In this document: piece by piece, positions 1 to 7,827 of the stretch
Layout of the letters: each line of letters begins with the position of its first letter
Position numbering within the stretch: position 1 is the first letter of the stretch
NCBI GenBank assembly: GCA_021776825.1
Contig: JAJFFG010000093.1
Coordinates: forward strand, 62,001 to 126,000
Direction: 5' to 3'
DNA: 64,000 bases
DNA from: Planctomycetota bacterium
GTDB lineage: Bacteria > Planctomycetota > JAJSAM01 > JAJVHW01
Position numbers and translations under genes: made by a program
The notes under the pieces: model-generated
Databases searched by the model: none
Told to the model about the DNA's origin: nothing
What the model saw: the letters and a program-made list of their open reading frames with translations, nothing else

Positions 1-125
1 GTGTTTCGACGGTGCGGTACCCGCCCCAGGAGAAGCCCCAGGACGAGCACTCAGGCGGGCGCCTCGCCTCCGTCGCGGACCCGGACGGGAACGGGAACGT
101 CCTGGGTCTTTCGCAGCGGCGCTGA
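1..125 (+). CDS. VOC (glyoxalase/bleomycin-resistance fold) protein, C-terminal end only
   Basis: Only the last 41 codons lie in the window, read from base 3 to the TGA at 123-125. The visible residues include HSGGRLASVADPDGN, and the pattern G-G-R-x-A-x-x-x-D-P-D-G-N is the hallmark of the last beta strand of VOC-superfamily domains. That fold covers glyoxalases, dioxygenases and antibiotic-resistance proteins, so the specific activity cannot be told. It converges on the next gene, with 22 bases between the two stop codons. Confidence 0.6.
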   Translation, partial: VSTVRYPPQEKPQDEHSGGRLASVADPDGNGNVLGLSQRR

Positions 126-147
126 CTCGTGTGGCTACTTCGATCGG

Positions 148-1287
148 CTACTGCGGCGCGACGATCGTGACCGGCGTGGTCAGGTAGTCGGCCTCGCCGA
201 GGCGACCGCTGTCGCTGTACGGGACCGCGCGGAAGAGGTAGTCCCCCGCCGAGAACGGGGCCTGACCGACGTTCGCGACGAAGTCCCAGACGAACGTCCA
301 ACGCGTGCCGATGCCGAGCCCGCCGGAGGGCACGCCGTCGTCGGGATCGCCGAGGTCGGCGCGCGTGCACGGGCGCCAGTCGAGACCGGCGAGTTCCGCG
401 TCGGTCGACGGGATCGTCTCGCCATCGGCCAGCGCGTACCAGTCGAAGGCCACGGCCACGTTGACGTGATCGAGCACGCCGTTGCCGTTCCTGTCCTCAC
501 CGTCGAGCGGATCGAGCTCGCCGTCGGCGTCGAGGTCCTCGGTGTCACGGCTGAACGCCGCCCACTCCAGATCGATCGTGCCGGCGGCAGCGTCAGCCGA
601 GCCGCCCTCGATGACCGCGCCCGGCGCCGTCGTGTTGTCGATGGCGAAGGCCTCGGTCGTGACCCAGTCGGTCTTCGCGCGCGGGCCGGAGTTGCGAATC
701 GCGCGGACCCGCAGCCTCACGCCCGTGTGCTGCTCGAAGATCGGCGTGTCCGGATCGAGCGGGTTGACGTCGGGGCGGCCCTGCACGGTGCGGGCGAGCA
801 CGTCGCCCTCCGCGAAGCGAGCGACGCCGATATCCGCGAGCTGGTTCCAGGACCAGAGGTGGAGAGCGCCGGCAGCGGCGGTGCCCGGGCGATACAGAGC
901 GAATGTGCGCTTGCCATTCTTGCTCTTCCGCAGCTTGCGCGTGTCGCGGCCGTCGCGGAGTTCGTGCGTCGCGGAGCGGAACTCGGACGGGCTCTCGGGG
1001 TCGGTGCCGTCGGCGATGACGCCGTCGCCGTCGTAGTCGACGCCGTACTCAACCTCGACCACCGACCGACGCCGTGTGCGGTCACGCAGCTGGAACGCGA
1101 CGAGAACCGCTTCGCCGGCTCCGGCGAGTCCCTGGAGTCCGGTCGGAGTCTGGACCATCGGGATCGAGAGCTTGGTCTTGCGCCGCTTCGACTTCTTCGC
1201 AGCCTGGGCCGAGTCGCCGGCTGCGGCGATGAGCGCGGTGCACGCGGCACCGGCCAAGACGAGGCGGAGGGTTCTTCCGTGGATCAT
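148..1287 (-). CDS. Secreted protein with calcium-binding-type Asp/Asn loops, function unknown
   Basis: I place the start at the ATG at 1285-1287 because AAGGAC lies 8 bases upstream and the protein then begins with a classical signal peptide (about residues 1-29, cut after a Gln-Ala). The mature protein starts with a very basic KKSKRRK stretch. Two acidic loops, DYDGDGV (near residue 96) and DLDADGELDPLDG followed by DRNGNGV (around 255-275), resemble the DxDxDG calcium loops of dockerin, EF-hand or thrombospondin type-3 repeats. The rest looks like beta-rich extracellular sequence. No enzyme motif is visible. The length is 379 residues. Export is well supported; calcium binding is inferred from the motif, and the role is unknown. 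Confidence 0.7.
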   Translation of the reverse strand: MIHGRTLRLVLAGAACTALIAAAGDSAQAAKKSKRRKTKLSIPMVQTPTGLQGLAGAGEAVLVAFQLRDRTRRRSVVEVEYGVDYDGDGVIADGTDPESPSEFRSATHELRDGRDTRKLRKSKNGKRTFALYRPGTAAAGALHLWSWNQLADIGVARFAEGDVLARTVQGRPDVNPLDPDTPIFEQHTGVRLRVRAIRNSGPRAKTDWVTTEAFAIDNTTAPGAVIEGGSADAAAGTIDLEWAAFSRDTEDLDADGELDPLDGEDRNGNGVLDHVNVAVAFDWYALADGETIPSTDAELAGLDWRPCTRADLGDPDDGVPSGGLGIGTRWTFVWDFVANVGQAPFSAGDYLFRAVPYSDSGRLGEADYLTTPVTIVAPQ

Positions 1288-1394
1288 GTGCGTCTGTCCT
1301 TGCGATCCTGCCAACCCCGCACACATCGTATGCGGGCGCGTCCAACCGTGGGGTGAACGTCGCTAACTCGTTTGTGGTTGCAGGAGATATGACG

Positions 1395-1844
1395 ATGGCC
1401 GACCTTCTTTCCGCGCTCTTCGATCGTGCGGGCAAGTACCGCGGCGAGGACGTCAACCACGCCGGCGATGCGTTCGTCGGTGAGCTCGGCCTGGCCCCCC
1501 TCGGGACGGACGATGGCGTGATGTTCGCGTTTCGCGCCACCGGCAAGGACGGCGAGATCTTCCACGAGGAGGGCGGGCTCATCGTGAAGGGCACCGACGG
1601 CGTGCCTGTCTACCAGTGCGTGAGCTCGTCGAACCCGGTGCCGACTCCGTTCCCGCTCCAGTCGAGCCGGCCCAGGTCGAAGGGCGCCGACGGGACGCTC
1701 GTCTTCCGAAGCGACGACACCCCGGGCGGCACCGTCGAGCTCATCGTCGACCTCTGGCCCGACGGCGACATCTCGGCCCGCTGGTTCTGGGGCAAGCCGT
1801 TCCAGCAGCAGAGCGGGGTCCGCATGAAAGAGACCAGCGCATGA
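1395..1844 (+). CDS. Small cytosolic protein, possibly a calycin-like beta barrel, unknown function
   Basis: The start chosen is ATG 1395 (MADLLSALFDRAGKY), because AGGAG at 1382-1386 sits 8 bases before it; an ATG two codons earlier would be only 2 bases from that site. The product has 149 residues, no signal peptide and no membrane segment. Alternating hydrophobic strands and the opening 'G.YRGED', 'F..ELGL' and 'GEIFHEEGGLIV' segments are reminiscent of fatty-acid-binding or nitrobindin-like barrels, but no diagnostic motif is present. Its C-terminus RMKETSA is encoded inside a 17-bp tandem duplication. It lies just upstream of the paralogous membrane-protein pair and may share their transcript. 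Confidence 0.6.
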   Translation: MADLLSALFDRAGKYRGEDVNHAGDAFVGELGLAPLGTDDGVMFAFRATGKDGEIFHEEGGLIVKGTDGVPVYQCVSSSNPVPTPFPLQSSRPRSKGADGTLVFRSDDTPGGTVELIVDLWPDGDISARWFWGKPFQQQSGVRMKETSA

Positions 1845-1855
1845 AAGAGACCAGC
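1822..1855 (+). repeat. 17-bp perfect tandem duplication at a gene junction
   Basis: The unit gcatgaaagagaccagc occurs twice head to tail (1822-1838, 1839-1855). The first copy ends its gene with RMKETSA and a TGA made at the repeat joint; the second copy would give the same seven residues and a TGA at 1859-1861. The duplication therefore leaves the upstream protein unchanged while adding 17 bases before the next gene. Confidence 0.9.
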
Positions 1856-1935
1856 GCCTGACGGACGCGGCGAAACCCGCCGACGACCTCCCCGACAGCT
1901 GGGTCACCGACCTCGCGTGTGCCCTCGCGGCGCCG

Positions 1936-3456
1936 ATGGCGCGGCACCCTCGGCTGACGCTCGTCGTCTGTGTGATCCTCGGCGTCCAGGGCCTCCTGGC
2001 CAACAGCGCCGCCGTCCAACTTCTCTGCGTTGTAGCGGCGGCCATCGTCGGCGGAATCTCCACCGGCCCGCGGAGTCCGCTCGCCCGGGGGCGTGGCTCG
2101 AGGTTTCTCTGGCCCGCTTCCCTCGTGTCCGGCGCCGTGACGCTCGTTCTCTTCGTGACGCCCGGGCTCTCGACGTGGCCGTACGGAGTCTCGTGGTACT
2201 TCGCACCGCACGAATTCGTTGAGTTCTGGGCTCTCGCCGCGGCCACGGTCCTCGCAGTCACGCTCGGCGCACGTGTCGGCGGTCCCCGGTCCGCCCCGGG
2301 ATACGCGGTGATCGCGGCCCTCGCACTCGCGGAGTGTGCGCCCGTCATGGCAACATTCGAGCCATCGTCGGGGTTCGGGCTTGAGTGGGGGGCGGGCATC
2401 GACTCGCCGAGTCTGATCGCGACTGGGTCGCTCACCATCCTGGCCACGCGCCGACGCTCCTGCGTCCTCAACGTGATCTGCGCTCTCCTGCTCGGGTATC
2501 CGGACTTGTACCAGTTCCAGGTGCCGTGGGAGGCGATGGGGCTCGTCTTCGCCTGCGTCCTGGCAGGGCGCGCCGCAACGGCGCTGCATCTCTCGGAGGC
2601 CGCTCTCCGCGAGCGCGCTGTCCATCTGTCCATCGCCGCCCAACGTCGCCCGTGGCGCACCGCAGCGGTAGGGGTCATCGCCACGGAGATCGCTCGCGGC
2701 GCGTGGGACGCTGCCATCACGGTCCCGTACGAGTACGAACTCGAGCGACTGGAGGACGTGTTCTCCACAGCAAGTCTCCAGTGGCCCCACGGGCACCTCT
2801 TCGTCGCGTGTCCGGAACCTGTGTGGCTCGGTACGTGCGTCCTGTTCGTATTCTCTTGGCGCGCATCGCGCGCGTTCGATCGCGTCGCGCCGTGGGTCAC
2901 GGTCACGGTCTGGTGGACGCTCATCACGTTCGTCTGGTGGTCCGGCGCACGCGCGGTCGGCTGGGCCCCCGGGCTCCAGCCCGACTTCTTGGCGGTTCCG
3001 CCCTTCAGACTCGCGCCGCTGGCCGTCGGCCTCGCCGTCGCCCGCGGCCCGGCCCTGCGACGCTTCGGGTGGGTCGAGGTCGTTCTGATTGCGCTGATCG
3101 CAGTCGGCGCGCCGCTCGTGACCTGTTGGCTCGCGGATGCGTGGGGGGACTGGGACGATTTCTGGAGATCGGACGCTGTGGGGGTTGGGTTCTGCGTCCT
3201 CAACGCGGCACTGGCGTTCCGTCTAGCCGGAACAACGGTGCGCGCGAGCAGCGTGGTCGCAGGCGCACTGACCGTCGCGATGACGGTCGCCGGGCTCCTC
3301 GCGTACATGTCCGGACTCGACGGTCAACTGCTCGGCATCCTCACTCTCGCGCTGCCGAGCGCGCTGGTGTTCGCCGTCTGCGTCGAGCTGTGCCGGACCT
3401 TCCGCTCGGTGACGGCGATCCCGCCGGATCATCCGGTGATGGAGATCCGCGGGTGA
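1936..3456 (+). CDS. Polytopic membrane protein, paralogue 1 of a tandem pair
   Basis: The product is very hydrophobic, with roughly ten or more membrane segments and a short polar tail ending CVELCRTFRSVTAIPPDHPV. It belongs to no family I recognise. The first ATG is at 1936, but translation probably begins upstream: codons 1882-1935 encode LPDSWVTDLACALAAP, nearly identical to the N-terminus of the downstream paralogue, and no stop interrupts them. The matching start position is a CTG at 1858, where the paralogue has GTG. The stop TGA overlaps the GTG of the next gene, implying translational coupling. Conserved W, R and H residues near the loops could mean enzyme or transporter, but nothing is diagnostic. 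Confidence 0.75.
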   Translation: MARHPRLTLVVCVILGVQGLLANSAAVQLLCVVAAAIVGGISTGPRSPLARGRGSRFLWPASLVSGAVTLVLFVTPGLSTWPYGVSWYFAPHEFVEFWALAAATVLAVTLGARVGGPRSAPGYAVIAALALAECAPVMATFEPSSGFGLEWGAGIDSPSLIATGSLTILATRRRSCVLNVICALLLGYPDLYQFQVPWEAMGLVFACVLAGRAATALHLSEAALRERAVHLSIAAQRRPWRTAAVGVIATEIARGAWDAAITVPYEYELERLEDVFSTASLQWPHGHLFVACPEPVWLGTCVLFVFSWRASRAFDRVAPWVTVTVWWTLITFVWWSGARAVGWAPGLQPDFLAVPPFRLAPLAVGLAVARGPALRRFGWVEVVLIALIAVGAPLVTCWLADAWGDWDDFWRSDAVGVGFCVLNAALAFRLAGTTVRASSVVAGALTVAMTVAGLLAYMSGLDGQLLGILTLALPSALVFAVCVELCRTFRSVTAIPPDHPVMEIRG

Positions 3457-5033
3457 CGGCCGAGGGCTGTCCCACCCGCCAGCTCCCGGACTCGTGGGTG
3501 ACCGATCTCGCCTGCGCCATTGCGGCGCCGATGGCGCGGCATCCGCGAACGACACTCGCCGTGTGCGGGTTGCTCGCCGTGCAGGGACTCGCGTTTCCCG
3601 GCGGGAATTCGCACGTGTTGTGGGTCGTGGCCGGTGTCGTCGCGGGAGGCATCCTCTCGCGCCCGGGTGTCGCGCTGCGTGGGCGGCGTCTGCCGATGGC
3701 GACGTGGCTGTTCCCGATCGCCGTCCTCGCAGCGCTGTTCGCAGTCGAGGCGCTCGAGGCCGACTCGCCGCTCCGGCTGGGCGACTCGCAGCGCGGCTCG
3801 CTGTCGTGGTGGGCACTCGGCGTGACGGTCACCGGGATCGTGCTGACGGCTCGGCGAGGGGGATATCCCCGGTCCGCTCTGGCCCGGAGTCTGCTAACGC
3901 TCGCGGCGCTGGTCGGTTGCCTCGCCGCGATCCTCGGTCGGACCTCCTCGTGGATGGTCGAGACCGAGAGGTGGGCCGCCTGGGTCCTGCCGACCGTCGT
4001 CGCCTACGGCGGCCTCGCGCTCCTCGCGGGCGGACGCCGCTCGGGGCTGCTCCACACGGCGGCCGCGATCATGCTGGCGGCCCCGGAGGCAACGGGGCTC
4101 GGGCAGCCCCTCCTGGGACCGGGCATCGTGTTCCTCGTGCTCGTCGCGGGTCGTGTCGGCTGCGTCCTGTCGGTTCCGATCCCCGTACTCGCAGAACGCG
4201 GCGCAGGCCTGGCGATCCGAGCCCAACGGCGCCCGTGGCACGCCGCAGCGGTCGGCTTGGTCGTCTCCGCTCTGCTCGACGCAGCAGCTACGTCCGCCAT
4301 CCATGTGCCCCTGTGGAACGCGATGCACGCGATCGAGAAGTCCTCGCCGTCCGCAGCGGTCGCCCTGAGCCGCGTCCCGCGGCTCGTCCCCACAGAGACC
4401 CTGCTGGTGCTCTGCGCGCTGTTCCACCTGAGCTGGAACGTGCCGCGGGTCTTCGAACGCGCTGCGCCATGGCTCGCGGTCATGGTCGGAGGGCCATTGC
4501 TCGCACTCCTCGTGTGGATCAACCTGTTCGCTTCTGGCTTCGCATTTCATCTGCCGTGGGAGATTCTCGTCGTCCGCCCCGAGGCGCTGGCACCACTGGC
4601 CGTCGGTCTCTGGCTCGGTCGACGCGCGATCGGAGCGCGGTTCCAGTCACGCGACCGCCTCCTGATCGCCCTGGTCCTTGTGGCCGTTCCCCTGACGGCG
4701 ATTCTGCCCCCGGTGGGAACCCGCGCGTTCGCGCCGCTCAACCCGTCGCGCGTCCCCACGGTCTGCGTGGCGCTCTCAGCAGCGCTGGTCCACCGCCTTG
4801 CCGCCACGTCGGTGGACCCCATTCGCGTGCTGCGGGCGGCGCTCGCCGTCGCCGCACTCCTGTTCGTGACGTTCGCCATTCCCTACGAGCCGCTCGCCGT
4901 CCTACCGATCCTCGGCGTCCTCCTGCCGAGCGCCGTGGCGTTCACGCTCTGCATCAGCGTCTGCCGCACGCTTCGATCGCTGACGGCGATCCCAGCCGAC
5001 CATCCGGTGTTCACCGAGGTCGCCGCGAAGTGA
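3453..5033 (+). CDS. Polytopic membrane protein, paralogue 2 of a tandem pair
   Basis: It starts at GTG 3453, overlapping the previous stop in a GTGA arrangement, which is why this start is preferred over the much longer open frame to the left. The 526-residue product begins VTAEGCPTRQLPDSWVTDLA and ends CRTLRSLTAIPADHPVFTEV, both ends clearly homologous to the preceding gene. Between them lie about ten hydrophobic helices and a repeated 'IRAQRRPW+AAAVG' segment also present in the neighbour. It is a tandem gene duplication with substantial divergence. The family is unknown, the cytoplasmic membrane is the expected location, and co-expression with the paralogue is likely. Confidence 0.8.
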   Translation: MTAEGCPTRQLPDSWVTDLACAIAAPMARHPRTTLAVCGLLAVQGLAFPGGNSHVLWVVAGVVAGGILSRPGVALRGRRLPMATWLFPIAVLAALFAVEALEADSPLRLGDSQRGSLSWWALGVTVTGIVLTARRGGYPRSALARSLLTLAALVGCLAAILGRTSSWMVETERWAAWVLPTVVAYGGLALLAGGRRSGLLHTAAAIMLAAPEATGLGQPLLGPGIVFLVLVAGRVGCVLSVPIPVLAERGAGLAIRAQRRPWHAAAVGLVVSALLDAAATSAIHVPLWNAMHAIEKSSPSAAVALSRVPRLVPTETLLVLCALFHLSWNVPRVFERAAPWLAVMVGGPLLALLVWINLFASGFAFHLPWEILVVRPEALAPLAVGLWLGRRAIGARFQSRDRLLIALVLVAVPLTAILPPVGTRAFAPLNPSRVPTVCVALSAALVHRLAATSVDPIRVLRAALAVAALLFVTFAIPYEPLAVLPILGVLLPSAVAFTLCISVCRTLRSLTAIPADHPVFTEVAAK

Positions 5034-5272
5034 TCTAGCCCGCATCGTTCACGAGGACGCCGCGCCTGACGTCCCCGAGCACGCGATCTCCCGCTCCGGA
5101 TCCGCTTCACAACCGCATCGAGAGGGTGCATGCGCGTCTCCGGAACGAGATCTCACGCACTCGAAGCCGTCAGGACACTCTGCGACGTGCGGTCGCGAGG
5201 CGTACCGGCGTACACCCCTTGCCAGTCCTCGATCTCGCCGCGTGCTCGCGACGCCCTCGCGAACGATCCGGG

Positions 5273-6391
5273 CTAGCGCTGACGCGCGTCGCGCCAGGTT
5301 CGCCAGGCGGCGACGCCGCGGCGGCCTTTATCGCCTGTCATGCGTCGGAGGACGGAGGCGGCGTAGTCGTCGATCTTGGGGTGATCGAGGAGCACGGCGC
5401 AGGCATCGAGGAGAGCATCGTCGAGCTGCTTGCTGTCGGCGCCGACCAGGTAGCCAGCGGCCCAGAGCGCAGACTCGCGCTCGCCGTCCAGCGCGTCGGC
5501 ATCGGTCAATAGGCGCAGGATGCGCGGCTTGACGGAGGCGTCCCCCATCCACGCGAGCGCACCGAGGGCCCAGCCGCGCGTCTCCGCGTGCGTGTCGAGC
5601 AGCGAACGGTGAAACGTCGCCATCACGCGCTCACGCGCGTCGACGTCGTCCTTGGCGTGGCGCTCGAACGTCTCGCGGAGATGCAGGATCGCCTTGCCGC
5701 GGACCTCGTCATCGGGGTGCGACGCGAGGCGGCGCAGCTCATCGACGAGGTCGACGCCGAAGGCCATCTCCTCCGCGTGCAACCGCACCGCCACGGGAGT
5801 TGACGAGCTCCCGCGCGTCGGGCCGAACATGCCGAGCCGGTCGATGAGGCACGCGACGAGACACGGGTTCTCCGAGCGCAGGCCGCGCTTCCAGAGCGAG
5901 GCCGCACTGTCGGCATCGAGGCCCGGGGCGTTCAGATCCCGCAGCGCACGCACGGCGGCCAGGGCCTGCTCGGTCGGACGCGGATCGTTGAAGCCGAAGC
6001 GCAGTTCGTCGGCCGGCAACTCGCGCAGGATGTTCGCGAGATACGTGCCGTCCTCCTGCACGTGCAGGAACAGCAGCACCTGCCCGAGCTCGCGCTCCCG
6101 CGCCTCGGGACGCTCGGCGTCGCGCGGGGGCGGCATGCACGAGAACGGCCAGGCCGCGGCGACGCGCAGCGGTCCCTCGGGCAGCCGGCCCTTCAGGACC
6201 TCGTCGGCCTCGATCTCGTACAGGTCACCGGACTTCTCGGGCCGCGTGGTCAGGTGCGCGACGACGATCAGATCCGCCTGGATCACGATCCCCTCGAGCG
6301 GAGGCGGGCTCCGCGGTGACGCGAGAGCAGAGGGAACAGCGAGCGCGAGGGCGCCCGTGGCCAACAGCAACGCACGTCGGAATCGGATCAT
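5273..6391 (-). CDS. Secreted HEAT-like repeat protein with N-terminal beta domain
   Basis: The start at 6391 is set by GGAGG 5-9 bases upstream and by the signal peptide that follows (MIRFRRALLLATGALALAVP, cut near ALAS). After it, about residues 30-110 form a small beta-rich domain (IVIQADLIVVAHLTTRP..., EVLKGRLPEG...) of the type seen in many planctomycete exported proteins. The remainder is helical with HEAT-like units such as 'DDEVRGKAILHLRE' and 'HAETRGWALGALAWMGD', ending KPRILRLLTDADAL. HEAT repeats usually bind proteins. The product has 372 residues and no catalytic motif is visible. It is probably periplasmic; the ligand is unknown. Confidence 0.75.
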   Translation of the reverse strand: MIRFRRALLLATGALALAVPSALASPRSPPPLEGIVIQADLIVVAHLTTRPEKSGDLYEIEADEVLKGRLPEGPLRVAAAWPFSCMPPPRDAERPEARERELGQVLLFLHVQEDGTYLANILRELPADELRFGFNDPRPTEQALAAVRALRDLNAPGLDADSAASLWKRGLRSENPCLVACLIDRLGMFGPTRGSSSTPVAVRLHAEEMAFGVDLVDELRRLASHPDDEVRGKAILHLRETFERHAKDDVDARERVMATFHRSLLDTHAETRGWALGALAWMGDASVKPRILRLLTDADALDGERESALWAAGYLVGADSKQLDDALLDACAVLLDHPKIDDYAASVLRRMTGDKGRRGVAAWRTWRDARQR

Positions 6392-6571
6392 CGGTCCTCC
6401 GGTTCGTTGGACGCGGCGCGGGGCGGGTCGTTCCGGATTGTCCACGCGGCTGGAGTCGATCTCGCTCAACTCGGGCTGCGACGCCTCCGCGTCCCGGCCC
6501 CTCGACGGCGTCCTCGCTGGGCCACTGACGATAGCCGGAGGGCGGCGACGAAGGAACGGTGGCTCCGCTGC

Positions 6572-7744
6572 CTACGTCGCCTCAGCGAGCAGCCGGCCGA
6601 CGGCGCGCCGGACCAGGACACCTGGGTCTCGGCGTCCGGTCACGAACGCGACGGTACCGGATCGGTCGATGACGACGGTGGTTGGCAGCCACCTCTCCTC
6701 GACGACGTACGACGCAAGCTGGTGCCGAGTCGCGACGCCGAGCGGATATGTCAGTTCCAAGCGGGACCGGACTCGCGCGGTCTGCTCGCCGAACTCCTCC
6801 CGCGACAGTCGCGTGAGCCATTCGCCGTCATGGACCTCGCGCGAGAGGGGCACGTGGCAGGAGCCGCGGATCTGCGTGACGCCGAAGACGTGCAAGTCGG
6901 CCGCTGCGTGCGCGCGGCGCAGATCGTCGAGTTGCACCAGAACGCGAAGCGAGTCTCGGATCTTCGACTTGAACAGGACGAACACCACGACGCTGCCCCG
7001 GAGCGCCGAGAGCGGGCGCTCGCGGCCGCCGACCCAGTCCTCGACCGACAGGTCAGGTGCGCGCGCTCCGAGCAGCCGCAGACGGAGCGCGAGCAACTCC
7101 CGTTCGTAGCGGGTCGTCTCCTCGCGCACGGCGGCCTCTCGTCCGAACTCGTACGCGGCACGGGCGACGATCGTCTCCCCTCCGGAGGCGAGGACGTCGC
7201 CCTCCACTCCCGCCCACCGAGGCGTCCAAGACGGCATGGCGGTGGTGAGTCGCCGCACGAGTTCGACAGCCTCCTCGTAGCCCTCCAGTGCGACGAGAGC
7301 TGCAGGCGCCCGCATCCAAGCCTCCAGGGCGTCACTCGCGCTGGATGTGGAGTCGATGAACGCGAAGAGCGCTCCGAGGGTCTCGGCAGGGCAATCCGCG
7401 GTGCGGTCGTCGCACGCGCGAAAGAGCGCCGTCTGACCCTGCGTCGCGTTGAGGTCGGACCGCAACTCGCCGGACGCCGCGGAGTAGACCGCGAGGTAGC
7501 GTCGACTCGCCCGGACGTACGCATCCTCGGCGACGCGTCGCTTCCCTTCCCATCTGGTCCCGGCGAACCGGCGATGGAGGTCGCGGGCGTAGAGCACGCT
7601 CGAGAGTTTCGAGTGGAACGCGTCTTGCTCACGACGGAGGTCCCTCAGCCGCCGAACTCGAATCGGGGCACCGGGCGCGGGCGAGACATCGAGTCGCTCC
7701 ACGACGGATGCCAGCCAGTCGATGAGATCGTCACCGAGGTGCAC
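6572..7744 (-). CDS. Thioredoxin-fold (redoxin-like) protein lacking the CxxC
   Basis: GTG 7744 is chosen because GGGAGG lies about 7 bases upstream; a longer frame from 7786 has no such site. The N-terminal two thirds (about residues 1-260) are helical and hard to assign. The C-terminal part reads as a TlpA/AhpC-like fold: 'LRGSVVVFVLFKSKIRDSLRVL' gives strand and helix, and 'LPTTVVIDRSGTVAFVTG' gives the cis-Pro loop and last strands. At the place where redoxins carry CxxC this protein has KSKI, so thiol-disulphide exchange is unlikely. No signal peptide is evident. A degenerate redoxin acting as a binding module is my reading; the specific role is unknown. Confidence 0.65.
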   Translation of the reverse strand: MHLGDDLIDWLASVVERLDVSPAPGAPIRVRRLRDLRREQDAFHSKLSSVLYARDLHRRFAGTRWEGKRRVAEDAYVRASRRYLAVYSAASGELRSDLNATQGQTALFRACDDRTADCPAETLGALFAFIDSTSSASDALEAWMRAPAALVALEGYEEAVELVRRLTTAMPSWTPRWAGVEGDVLASGGETIVARAAYEFGREAAVREETTRYERELLALRLRLLGARAPDLSVEDWVGGRERPLSALRGSVVVFVLFKSKIRDSLRVLVQLDDLRRAHAAADLHVFGVTQIRGSCHVPLSREVHDGEWLTRLSREEFGEQTARVRSRLELTYPLGVATRHQLASYVVEERWLPTTVVIDRSGTVAFVTGRRDPGVLVRRAVGRLLAEAT

Positions 7745-7827
7745 TGCGCCCTCCCTGCGGGCGCAACGGTACCCGTAACCGGGCACTCAGCGGAGCGCAG
7801 GTTCCACCAGGCTGGTAGGTTCTGCGG

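Noticed and set aside
1..1356. Plus-strand 451-codon open frame across the first secreted-protein gene
   Set aside because: The opposite strand has a signal peptide, a ribosome site and protein-like composition; this frame is Arg/Val/Ala-biased shadow sequence.
2385..3452. Apparent 5' extension of the second membrane-protein gene
   Set aside because: It is Arg-rich out-of-frame reading of the first paralogue; the homologous N-terminus and the GTGA overlap place the start at 3453.
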